The notes under the pieces are model-generated. The model was not told the origin of the DNA and made no database searches. It saw only the letters and a program-made list of their open reading frames with translations. Shown piece after piece: positions 1 through 6,575 of a DNA stretch of 7,155 nt. Each line of letters starts with the position of its first letter. Positions within the stretch are counted from its first letter, which is position 1. The translations under genes and the position numbers were made by a program. Location: the NCBI GenBank assembly GCA_034716155.1, contig JAYEFR010000264.1, positions 1 to 7,155 on the forward strand, read 5' to 3'. The DNA is from JAGGYK01 sp034716155 (GTDB lineage: Bacteria > Desulfobacterota > Desulfomonilia > UBA1062).

Positions 1-420
1 CCCTCCTCCTCCTTCTATCATTATTTTTGCCGCGTGTTGTATTATAAAAAATGGGCCTTTTAAGTTTACATCGAGTGTCTTGTCCCATATCCCTTCATCT
101 GCCCCTATCATATCACCAAAATATGGATTTGTGGCTGCATTATTGATAAGTATGTCAAGCCTGCCAAAACGATCCTTTATCTCCTCAAACAGCGCATTTA
201 TTTGTTCTAACTTACCTGTATGACAGGCAACAGGTATAGCTTTTCCATTGTTTGCCTTAATTTTTTCTGCCACCTTATTGAGTCCTTCAATCTTCCTGCT
301 TACCAGAATAACATGTGCACCATACTCAGCCAATGTAGTGGCTATAGCCTCCCCAATACCCCTGCTTGCTCCTGTCACAAGGGCGAGTTTCCCTTCCAGA
401 GAAAAGTCTACCATTGCCAT
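1..420 (-). CDS. SDR family oxidoreductase, partial (C-terminus beyond window)
   Basis: This is the N-terminal 140 codons of a classical short-chain dehydrogenase/reductase, an NAD(P)(H)-dependent, probably cytosolic enzyme; the rest lies beyond position 1. What is visible is a Rossmann fold: the dinucleotide-binding motif TGASRGIG (residues 16-23), the NNAA motif (93-96) that stabilises the central sheet, and the structural Asn in DVNLKGPFF (N119). The catalytic Ser and YxxxK are outside the window, so activity cannot be confirmed. The stretch around NNAATNPYFG resembles DHRS4-like and FabG-like SDRs often found with acyl-CoA metabolism genes, but the substrate cannot be assigned. The ATG at 420 has an AGGAGG ribosome site 7 nt upstream; a second ATG two codons later is less well placed. 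A promoter lies at 468-495, so the gene is probably transcribed independently of rpoD. Confidence 0.9.
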   Translation of the reverse strand, partial: MAMVDFSLEGKLALVTGASRGIGEAIATTLAEYGAHVILVSRKIEGLNKVAEKIKANNGKAIPVACHTGKLEQINALFEEIKDRFGRLDILINNAATNPYFGDMIGADEGIWDKTLDVNLKGPFFIIQHAAKIMIEGGGG

Positions 421-427
421 TTGTTTA

Positions 428-433
428 CCTCCT
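428..433 (-). promoter_or_regulatory. Ribosome binding site of the SDR gene
   Basis: The minus strand reads AGGAGG 7 nt before the ATG at 420. This is a consensus Shine-Dalgarno sequence at a good spacing and is the main reason for choosing that start. Confidence 0.8.
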
Positions 434-467
434 TTGGCCTATGAATTTCTCGTTATGGTTTGTCATT

Positions 468-495
468 ACTATACTGGTCAGTCTGAATATGTCAA
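468..495 (-). promoter_or_regulatory. Sigma70-type promoter of the SDR gene
   Basis: On the minus strand a perfect -35 box TTGACA (490-495) is followed after 16 bp by TATAGT (468-473), which matches five of six bases of the -10 consensus. The expected transcript start is near 461, giving a leader of about 40 nt that contains the AGGAGG ribosome site. It lies in non-coding DNA directly upstream of the SDR start, which supports an active promoter. Not tested experimentally. Confidence 0.6.
473..482. promoter_or_regulatory. Possible repressor operator inside the SDR promoter spacer
   Basis: ACTG-GT-CAGT is a short inverted repeat with a 2-bp centre. It begins at the edge of the -10 box and fills most of the spacer between the -35 and -10 boxes. 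Its place in the promoter would suit steric repression, and ACTG/CAGT-type half sites occur in some TetR-family operators. The repeat is only four bases per arm and does not extend outward, so chance is a real alternative. No regulator gene is visible in the window. Confidence 0.3.
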
Positions 496-529
496 TACTG
501 CAGCCTTTTCCCATTTCTTAGGAAAGAGA

Positions 530-559
530 TTTTAAGGGGTTGAGACCAGACCCTTAAAA
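530..559 (-). terminator. Hairpin downstream of rpoD, possible operon terminator
   Basis: Two perfectly complementary 9-nt arms, TTTTAAGGG (551-559 read on the minus strand) and CCCTTAAAA (530-538), enclose a 12-nt loop 24 nt after the rpoD stop. The position fits the end of the operon. However, the minus-strand sequence after the stem (TCTCTTTCC) is only moderately U-rich and the stem is AT-heavy, so it is not a convincing intrinsic terminator. It could instead be a processing or stabilising 3' stem-loop. Confidence 0.4.
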
Positions 560-583
560 ATAGTTTGAATCTCATAAGGCGGA

Positions 584-2296
584 TCAATCCAGAAATGACC
601 GCAGCTTTTTTGATCTGCTGGGATGCCTTAATTTTCTTAATGCCTTGGCCTCAATCTGTCGTATTCTTTCTCTGGTCACAGTAAAGTCTTTACCCACCTC
701 TTCTAAGGTGTGGTCTGATTTTTCACCAATCCCAAAGCGCATTCTCAGTACCTTTTCTTCTCTGGGGGTCAATGTCGCAAGGACCCGTCTCGCCTGGTCT
801 GAAAGGTTTTTAGAAACCATAGATTCTGAAGGAGAAGGAAGCTTTTTGTCTTCTATGAAATCGCCTAAATGAGAGTCTTCTTCCTCTCCTATAGGTGTCT
901 CCAGAGATATAGGCTCTTTAGCGATCTTTAATATTTTTCTCACCTTATCTTCGGGATATCCCATCTTTTGAGCAATTTCATCAGGTATAGGCTCTCTGCC
1001 GAGTTCCTGGACTAAAACCCTTGATGACCTTATAAGTTTATTTATAGTCTCTATCATATGAACAGGTATCCTGATGGTCCTGGCCTGGTCCGCAATTGCC
1101 CTGGTGATAGCTTGCCTTATCCACCATGTGGCGTAAGTAGAGAACTTATAACCACGTCTATATTCAAACTTTTCTACGGCCTTCATAAGGCCGATGTTGC
1201 CTTCCTGGATCAGGTCTAAGAATTGGAGACCCCTGTTTACATACTTCTTTGCAATGCTTACAACCAACCTTAGATTTGCCTGTACGAGTTCTGTTTTAGC
1301 GGCATTTGCCTTGTATTCCCCCTCTTCCAGGGTATTAACAGCCTTTCTCAAGCCATTGGTGGTGAGTCCCCCTTCGATCTCTATCTTCTTTATATCTCTT
1401 TTTGCATCTGAGAGTCTTTTTGCCTTTGTTAGAAACTCTTCTTTGCAAAGTCCTTGATCTTTTAAAAAGGTGTTGATGTCTTCAGAGCAGATGTCTTCTT
1501 TAACAGCCTTTTCTATCTCTTTGATTTTTTGATAAGTAATACCAAGGGAGTCCTCAATATAAGAGATGGTTTTTTCTTTGCCCTCTAATTGTTTTCTCAG
1601 ATCTTTTAGCCTGTTGCCGAATGCCTCTATCTGTTCCTGGCTGAAATGGACATTGTACATTAGTCTCACTATCTCCATACTCACTTTCACCATATCCTGT
1701 TTTGTTATCTCTCTATCCGCATCGGCCGCTAAGTGAAAGAGCCTGGATTTTAATTCCTTTAGTACCGCCTGTTTTTTCTCGATCTCTTTGATAACACCTA
1801 TGATAAGTATCGTTGCTGTTTCCTCGTCAGCCTCAAGCATATCATCAAGGTCTATTATATCCTTTACCCTAAGTTTTCCTTTTATCAGGTTTTGCCCGAT
1901 ATTAATTACCTCCTTTACTGTTACAGGGGATCTAATAATAACATTTAGAATCTGTCTTTGACCAGCCTCTATCCTTTTTGCTAGCTCGGTTTCATCTTCC
2001 CTGGAAAGCAGGGAAACATCCCCCATTTCGTGGAGATACATCCTGACAGGATCCGTAGATCTAATGGGATTGCTCCCTGTAATTAGATGTGCCCCACTTT
2101 CAAGAATGCCCGCCTCGGTATCTACCAGATGTATATCCATTTCAGAGAAGAGATCCATAACATTTTCAATTTCATCTGGAGCAACTATGTCATCCGGGAG
2201 TACATTGTTGACTTCATCATATGTAAGATAACCCTTTGCCTTACCCATGGCTATAAGTTTTTGAACCTCTTTTGTGTAAGTCTTTTTCTCGCTCAT
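584..2296 (-). CDS. rpoD: Primary RNA polymerase sigma factor RpoD (sigma70)
   Basis: RpoD directs core RNA polymerase to housekeeping promoters. The 570-residue protein has the full primary-sigma layout: region 1.1 at about residues 1-75 (present in primary sigmas, absent from most alternatives), region 1.2 from STDPVRMYLHEMG (80-113), a non-conserved region of about 215 residues (115-330), and region 2 (333-403) with DLIQEGNIGLMKAVEKF and YATWWIRQAITRAI for -10 recognition and melting. Region 3 follows, with the 3.2 finger around EPISLETPIGEEEDSHLGDF (461-480), then region 4 (about 491-570) with the -35-binding helix-turn-helix TRERIRQIEAKALRKLRHP. Length is within the usual range for non-enterobacterial RpoD. 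The ATG overlaps the dnaG stop as ATGA. The upstream GGAGG (2310-2314) is 13 nt away and AAGGA almost touches the ATG, so translation is probably coupled to dnaG. Confidence 0.98.
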   Translation of the reverse strand: MSEKKTYTKEVQKLIAMGKAKGYLTYDEVNNVLPDDIVAPDEIENVMDLFSEMDIHLVDTEAGILESGAHLITGSNPIRSTDPVRMYLHEMGDVSLLSREDETELAKRIEAGQRQILNVIIRSPVTVKEVINIGQNLIKGKLRVKDIIDLDDMLEADEETATILIIGVIKEIEKKQAVLKELKSRLFHLAADADREITKQDMVKVSMEIVRLMYNVHFSQEQIEAFGNRLKDLRKQLEGKEKTISYIEDSLGITYQKIKEIEKAVKEDICSEDINTFLKDQGLCKEEFLTKAKRLSDAKRDIKKIEIEGGLTTNGLRKAVNTLEEGEYKANAAKTELVQANLRLVVSIAKKYVNRGLQFLDLIQEGNIGLMKAVEKFEYRRGYKFSTYATWWIRQAITRAIADQARTIRIPVHMIETINKLIRSSRVLVQELGREPIPDEIAQKMGYPEDKVRKILKIAKEPISLETPIGEEEDSHLGDFIEDKKLPSPSESMVSKNLSDQARRVLATLTPREEKVLRMRFGIGEKSDHTLEEVGKDFTVTRERIRQIEAKALRKLRHPSRSKKLRSFLD

Positions 2297-4035
2297 ATCC
2301 TTTCCAGCACCTCCACAATATTATCAGATATATCCCTTCTAGCTATTATTTTTTCTCCTTTTATCTTTACTAAATCAACAATACGGCCTTTTTCTTTTTT
2401 CTCTTCGGCCTTTAAGATCTCACCTTGAATATTATTTAGATCTCTATCAAGGATTCTTCTCATAAGTTTGGAGGTTGAATCGACTAAGGCCTTTTTTTTA
2501 TCTCCAGATATTTCACCTTGCACTATATATCTTGATGTAGCCCTCCTTATATCATCTGAACAGGTTGGATCCTCTAAGATGGCATTCCCCTTTTCCAACA
2601 TATAGTTCACCAAAGGCACCAGATGTGTCTGTTTGAACTCATGTCCGAGATCAAGTTTTTGTATAAGCTTTATGGCCCTTTTGTCAAAAAGCATTAACCT
2701 CACAATGGTTTCCTCCACAAAATCTCTGCCTTTGTCATTGGCTTCCGAATCGGTAGACGTCCCACTGATATTTGGAGAGCGCAGTTGTTCCCTTATCACC
2801 GATTGTCCTACTCCCACACCAATAGAGAGTCTCTCGATCAGGAGATCTCTCATAAAGGGATTCTCTACCCTTGAAATTAATGGAATCAATTCCTTTAATA
2901 TATTCAGGTTGTTTTCGAGTTTCGATGTATCTCGAGTGGAAAACGATTCATGAAAAATGAAATCCCATATGGATTCGGCTTTAGATATCAACTCATACCA
3001 TGGATCTATGCTTACAGAGGCGATGTCATCAGGATCTTTACCCTCAGGCAACACAACGACCTCCGGTATTATATCTGTCTTTAAAAATGGATCTATAGCC
3101 CTTGTCATAGCTGCCTTTCCCGCCTTGTCACCATCAAAAATCAATCTTGTTTTATTAGTAAACCGTTTTAAGAGTCTTATATGGTCTTCTGTTAAGGATG
3201 TGCCGAGTGTTGCTACGGCAGTCTTAAACCCGGCATTGTAAAGGGAAATTACATCCATATAACCCTCAACTATAGTCGCGCCCTCAGTGCGTATGTGATT
3301 CTTGGCACGATCCAGGTTATATAAGACTTTTCGTTTTTCAAATACCAGTGTCTCCGGGGTATTAAGATACTTTGGTTCACCGCTTCCCATAATCCTGCCG
3401 CCAAACCCTATCACCTCACCCCCCAGATCAATTATGGGGAATATTATTCTGTTTCTAAATCTGTCGTAGTAAGTCCCGGATTTGTTTTCAGCTATAAGGC
3501 CACTTTTGGCTGCAATTGCCGTTTGGCCCCCTTTTTTCTTGAGAAGATTCACTAAGCTATCCCATCTATCCGGGGCATAACCTAAAGAAAACTCTTTGAT
3601 TGTATCTTCAGCAATGCCTCTATCTTTCAGATATTTTAAAGCGCTCTTTCCTTCAGTAGAGAACAGGACTTCACTGTAAAATTTTGCTGCAAACCTGTTT
3701 GCCTCATAATAGACCTTTTTTTGGGAAGACCTGTTTCGATCTCCCTTGTCTTGATGAAGAGGTATGCCGGCGCTCACAGCTAGTTCTTTTAAGGCATCAT
3801 AAAAGCTTAGTCCTTTTATTTCCATTATGAAATTTATTACATCTCCACCTGCACCACAGCCAAAGCATTTGTACATCTGTCTTGCCGGGTCTACCTGGAA
3901 TGAGGGGGTCTTTTCTTCATGGAATGGGCACAAGCCCCAGTACGACTTTCCCTTCCTCTTCAGGGTTACATACTCAGAGACAATAGCAACTATATCTATG
4001 TGGGTTTTAATGTTTCCGATATCTTCTTTGCTCAT
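2293..4035 (-). CDS. dnaG: DNA primase DnaG
   Basis: DnaG synthesises RNA primers for Okazaki fragments at the fork with the replicative helicase. The 580-residue protein has the three expected parts. The N-terminal zinc domain shows CPFHEEKTPSF and CFGCG, with ligands C36, H39, C57 and C60. The RNA polymerase core contains DRFRNRIIFPI and a Toprim fold (about 251-330) with metal-binding acidic residues in VEGYMD (E257) and DGDKAG (D301, D303), plus GKDPDD (332-337). A C-terminal helicase-binding domain (about 435-580) is variable and charged, as usual for the family. All catalytic and zinc residues seem intact. The gene begins 14 nt after the mutS2 stop. An in-frame TAA four codons upstream and the family N-terminus fix the ATG, but no Shine-Dalgarno sequence is visible, so initiation may depend on ribosomes finishing mutS2. 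It overlaps rpoD by 4 nt. Confidence 0.98.
   Translation of the reverse strand: MSKEDIGNIKTHIDIVAIVSEYVTLKRKGKSYWGLCPFHEEKTPSFQVDPARQMYKCFGCGAGGDVINFIMEIKGLSFYDALKELAVSAGIPLHQDKGDRNRSSQKKVYYEANRFAAKFYSEVLFSTEGKSALKYLKDRGIAEDTIKEFSLGYAPDRWDSLVNLLKKKGGQTAIAAKSGLIAENKSGTYYDRFRNRIIFPIIDLGGEVIGFGGRIMGSGEPKYLNTPETLVFEKRKVLYNLDRAKNHIRTEGATIVEGYMDVISLYNAGFKTAVATLGTSLTEDHIRLLKRFTNKTRLIFDGDKAGKAAMTRAIDPFLKTDIIPEVVVLPEGKDPDDIASVSIDPWYELISKAESIWDFIFHESFSTRDTSKLENNLNILKELIPLISRVENPFMRDLLIERLSIGVGVGQSVIREQLRSPNISGTSTDSEANDKGRDFVEETIVRLMLFDKRAIKLIQKLDLGHEFKQTHLVPLVNYMLEKGNAILEDPTCSDDIRRATSRYIVQGEISGDKKKALVDSTSKLMRRILDRDLNNIQGEILKAEEKKEKGRIVDLVKIKGEKIIARRDISDNIVEVLERI
2660..2687 (-). promoter_or_regulatory. 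Candidate internal promoter within dnaG, reading toward rpoD
   Basis: The minus strand carries a perfect TTGACA (2682-2687), then 16 bp, then TATACA (2660-2665), which matches four of six -10 bases but lacks the important last T. It sits about 365 nt upstream of the rpoD start. In E. coli, minor rpoD promoters lie inside dnaG, so the position is sensible. However, the motif falls in codons for the ordinary DnaG sequence LFDKRAIKLIQK and could be chance. Confidence 0.25.
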
Positions 4036-4049
4036 TGGTTTTTAATTCG

Positions 4050-6341
4050 CTATAGGCTGACTATAGTCTTATTGCCACCACCTTCTGTAATAGTGGCGTC
4101 TTTCAACTCCCTTACATAAGAGAGATCTTTCAGATAGTCTCTTATAGCATTCTTTAGTCTGCCAGTTCCACTACCATGTATGATCTCCAACTTATCCTGA
4201 CCGGATATAATTGCATCATCAATGGCCTTTTCTACCACGGATAAGGCCTCATCCACATGAAGGCCTACAACAACCACAGGTAGTACCATAGATTTGGGAA
4301 TGTTGCATGTATTATTCTGATAAATATTAGCAGAAGATGTCTTTAATGTGTCTTCACTTAAGGCTTCAATCTGATCTATACCTATCGTTATCTTCTTACT
4401 GCCACATATCAACTCTGCCGTATTGCCGGAGATGCTACTTATTATCCCTTTGGTATCAGTCCCGATCATTCTTACCTCAGCACCTGTTTCCAGGTTTAAG
4501 GCCCTCTTCGCTAGAGGTTCGATCTCTTCTTTTAATATAGCCTCTAATTCTAAGGCTTCGGGAGAAGCGGTTATCCCTTTTAGATCATCCCTATCGGCCT
4601 TTGTCTGGAGCACCTTAGGCAATCTATCGATCTCGTCCAATAAGCGTTTATATTTCAAGGCGCTTTGCAACTTTAGTCTTTCTATCTCCAGCAAGGTTTT
4701 CTCAGCCTTTTCCCGTAATTCCTTTGACTTTTCTACCTCGTGAGATGCCTGTTTGCGCATGAGACTTGTGTGGCTGATATCCGCCAATGCCTTAGCAAGG
4801 GCGGTACCTGTCTTGCCGGATGCAATACTTTTTGCCTCATCGATTAACCCTTTTGGGAAGTCGATAGATTCCATGATCTCAAAGGCCTTACTCCGGCCGA
4901 TTGTACCATACTCCAGTTTATATAATGGTTTAATATTCTCGTCATCAAAGGTGGTAGTGGCGGTTATTACCCCTTTATGTGAAATTCCGTACATCTTTAC
5001 AAGGCCCAAGTGTGAGGCAGTAATCACATAAGCCCCTTTTTTTCTAAATGCATCTATACATGCCACTGCAATAGCACCTCCCTGGTCCGGGTCAGTACTT
5101 GCCCCGGGTTCATCTAAAAGGATTAGATCTCCTGGGGATACATGTTCATAGATATGCTTCAAGGCTAATGCATGTGCACTAAAGGAAGAGAGATCACGTC
5201 TGATATCCTGATTGTTATCCATCTCTACCCATATCCTGCCTATGGGGGGTATCTGAGAGGAACTATGCGCTGGGATGGCCAGTCCACTCTTTGCCATTGT
5301 GATTAAAAGCCCTAGGGTCTTTAGAGCTACTGTCTTACCCCCGGCATTAGGCCCGGAGATTACCAGGCAGTTTTTATCACCAGGCACAGAGATGTCTACA
5401 GGCACAACGCCTTTCGGCCCCAAACATGCTGATAAAATGGGGTGCCTCGCTTTCTTAAGAGAGATCCCCTTTGAGATAAGGTTTGGTATGGTAGAATTTG
5501 TCTCTAATGCCCATAGGGCACAGGCATGGATGAGATCAAGCCTTCCATACGTATTAAGATTAGTGTGTATCTGTTCAATAGATCCCCAGATCAGAGAGGT
5601 AAGGTGTTTCAAGACCTTGAGTTCCTCATCACGGATAAGTACCTTTAATTGACTTAGGTTATTATTGTGTTCTATTACTTCTAAAGGCTCTACATATACT
5701 GTATGTCTAGTTCTGGAATAATCATGTGTTATGCCCTTGAGGTAACTCCCATAATCATGACTAAGAGGGATGACGAACCTGCCATTTCTTGTAGTGATAA
5801 TATCCTCCATTACAATAGAATGAGGTTTTAGCTTTTTGAGCATGGTTTCAAGTCTTTCCAGGACAGATGCCCTTGTGGCCCTGAATCTTAAACGTAGATC
5901 CTTTAATATGGGATTTGCATTATCTGATATCTCTCCTGTATCTTCGAGGCTTAAGTCTATTTCTTCTGTGAGCGATGCAAAAGGTGTTATATCTTTCACC
6001 AGGGCAGCCGGGTCTTTTTGTGTCAAAGACAGGTCATGACCTAGAGAGGCTATATTCTTTAGCACTGAAGATAGCATAATCAGATCCTGCCCTTCTAATA
6101 TGATGCCTTTCTTTGATGCTATTTCCAAAAGGGGTAAAATATCGGGGATATGTTCAAAGTGGAGTGGGGCTTCTTGTTGAATGAGGCACATCATCTCCTT
6201 GAGGAGTCTCCACCTTTTCTGAGCCTCCTCCCATGAATCAAACGGGACTAGGGCAGTAAGGGCATGGAGGCCGTATGGAGATGTTAGGAAAGGCCTTATA
6301 TATTCTTTAACAATAGTGAATTCTATCGCATCCTTTTCCAT
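4050..6341 (-). CDS. mutS2: MutS2 family ATPase with C-terminal Smr domain
   Basis: MutS2 is a MutS-like ATPase without the mismatch-binding domain. Family members suppress recombination or act on collided ribosomes; which applies here is unknown. Residues 1-300 form the helical core and clamp region. The ABC ATPase follows with Walker A GPNAGGKT (330-337), the signature-like segment DLSSFSAHAL (383-392), Walker B LILLDE (406-411) continuing as PGASTDP where the family usually has LGAGTDP, and the switch His in TASHLG (H444). A charged helical, probably coiled-coil segment spans about 505-610. A KOW-like domain (about 619-662) and an Smr domain (about 686-763) complete the 763 residues, near normal family length. 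The Smr HGSGTG motif (722-727) is intact, but the usual LDLRG reads VVVVG (689-693). The ATG is the only start after an in-frame TGA; its ribosome site GGGAAA (6347-6352) is weak. dnaG follows after 14 nt. Confidence 0.97.
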   Translation of the reverse strand: MEKDAIEFTIVKEYIRPFLTSPYGLHALTALVPFDSWEEAQKRWRLLKEMMCLIQQEAPLHFEHIPDILPLLEIASKKGIILEGQDLIMLSSVLKNIASLGHDLSLTQKDPAALVKDITPFASLTEEIDLSLEDTGEISDNANPILKDLRLRFRATRASVLERLETMLKKLKPHSIVMEDIITTRNGRFVIPLSHDYGSYLKGITHDYSRTRHTVYVEPLEVIEHNNNLSQLKVLIRDEELKVLKHLTSLIWGSIEQIHTNLNTYGRLDLIHACALWALETNSTIPNLISKGISLKKARHPILSACLGPKGVVPVDISVPGDKNCLVISGPNAGGKTVALKTLGLLITMAKSGLAIPAHSSSQIPPIGRIWVEMDNNQDIRRDLSSFSAHALALKHIYEHVSPGDLILLDEPGASTDPDQGGAIAVACIDAFRKKGAYVITASHLGLVKMYGISHKGVITATTTFDDENIKPLYKLEYGTIGRSKAFEIMESIDFPKGLIDEAKSIASGKTGTALAKALADISHTSLMRKQASHEVEKSKELREKAEKTLLEIERLKLQSALKYKRLLDEIDRLPKVLQTKADRDDLKGITASPEALELEAILKEEIEPLAKRALNLETGAEVRMIGTDTKGIISSISGNTAELICGSKKITIGIDQIEALSEDTLKTSSANIYQNNTCNIPKSMVLPVVVVGLHVDEALSVVEKAIDDAIISGQDKLEIIHGSGTGRLKNAIRDYLKDLSYVRELKDATITEGGGNKTIVSL

Positions 6342-6367
6342 TGTAATTTCCCGGTAGTCATCCGCTT

Positions 6368-6460
6368 TTAGCCGGCAGGAGCCAGAATAGAAGAAGTATA
6401 GACCTCCAGCAACTTGCTGACTTCTTCAAGCTGGAACATTAAGTATTGAACTATCGCCAT
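6368..6460 (-). CDS. Possible 30-residue small ORF upstream of mutS2
   Basis: The frame starts with ATG at 6460, ends with TAA at 6368-6370, and encodes MAIVQYLMFQ then LEEVSKLLEV then YTSSILAPAG. An AAGGA sequence (6476-6480 read on the minus strand as part of the hairpin arm region 6467-6480) lies a short T-run upstream of the ATG, so a ribosome site is plausible. The N-terminal two thirds could form an amphipathic helix. I recognise no family, and 30 codons open by chance are common. It ends 26 nt before mutS2 and could be a leader peptide, a small protein, a gene remnant, or not translated at all. Confidence 0.25.
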   Translation of the reverse strand: MAIVQYLMFQLEEVSKLLEVYTSSILAPAG

Positions 6461-6480
6461 AAAAAATCCTTCGCTAAGGA
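6461..6480 (-). terminator. Short hairpin with T-run: weak terminator or ribosome-site sequestering stem
   Basis: On the minus strand TCCTT, a 4-nt AGCG loop and AAGGA form a 5-bp stem followed directly by six T. This has the form of a minimal intrinsic terminator, but the stem is short and not GC-rich. The 3' arm is also the only ribosome-site-like sequence for the 30-codon ORF that starts right after the T-run, so the stem could instead mask translation initiation. Termination here would cut the transcript before mutS2, dnaG and rpoD. Confidence 0.3.
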
Positions 6481-6516
6481 GGTTAAAGTCAATAGTCCTT
6501 TAAGGATTAGCCCGAT

Positions 6517-6557
6517 GTGTGAACATTAAAAGCGTGCAAACAATAGAACGTGTAAAC
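6517..6557. repeat. Three spaced GTTT(A/G)CACG-like direct repeats
   Basis: On the plus strand TGTGAAC (6518-6524), CGTGCAAAC (6533-6541) and CGTGTAAAC (6549-6557) recur with their last bases 17 and 16 bp apart. The two downstream copies differ at one base; the first is more degenerate. Regular spacing in non-coding DNA suggests a cluster of protein-binding sites, but no known operator was recognised. AGCGT (6531-6535) and ACGCT (6556-6560) also form an inverted pair around the last two copies. Confidence 0.4.
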
Positions 6558-6575
6558 GCTGATGATTAATATATC

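Larger units (their letters stand above)
6342..6575. other. 234-nt yqeY-mutS2 interval with no established gene
   Basis: This is the only long gap in the operon. Read on the minus strand it holds, in order, an AT-rich inverted repeat at the yqeY stop (6564-6581), three spaced GTTT(A/G)CACG-like elements (6517-6557), a TCCTT-A-AAGGA palindrome (6496-6506), a TCCTT-AGCG-AAGGA hairpin followed by six T (6461-6480), and a 30-codon ORF (6368-6460). I found no convincing -35/-10 pair and nothing resembling a tRNA. The gap may be a regulatory leader for mutS2-dnaG-rpoD or the remains of a lost gene. Confidence 0.6.

Noticed and set aside
421..583. A tRNA or other RNA gene between rpoD and the SDR gene.
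   Set aside because: No cloverleaf, T-loop consensus or CCA end can be found, and the space is taken up by a promoter, a ribosome site and a hairpin.
4753..5652. Plus-strand open frames opposite mutS2 (for example 4753-5031 and 5275-5652).
   Set aside because: They lie antisense to strongly conserved MutS2 motifs, resemble no protein family and lack ribosome sites, so they are shadows of the real gene.
6342..6418. An in-frame open stretch upstream of the mutS2 ATG, which might mean a longer MutS2 N-terminus.
   Set aside because: The frame is open back to a TGA near 6428 but contains no ATG, GTG or TTG. The ATG at 6341 also matches the usual family N-terminus.
6465..6490. The minus-strand AACCTCCTTA looks like the 3' end of 16S rRNA.
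   Set aside because: Only about nine bases match and the preceding sequence bears no relation to 16S. It is better explained as one arm of a local hairpin.
6481..6493. TTGACT on the minus strand at about 6488-6493 as the -35 box of a mutS2 promoter.
   Set aside because: No acceptable -10 box lies 15-19 bp downstream; the T-run before the 30-codon ORF is too far away and does not match the consensus.
6517..6557. The short repeats as a CRISPR array or replication iterons.
   Set aside because: Units of 7-9 bp in only three imperfect copies are far too short for CRISPR, and no DnaA boxes, origin genes or AT-rich unwinding element accompany them.
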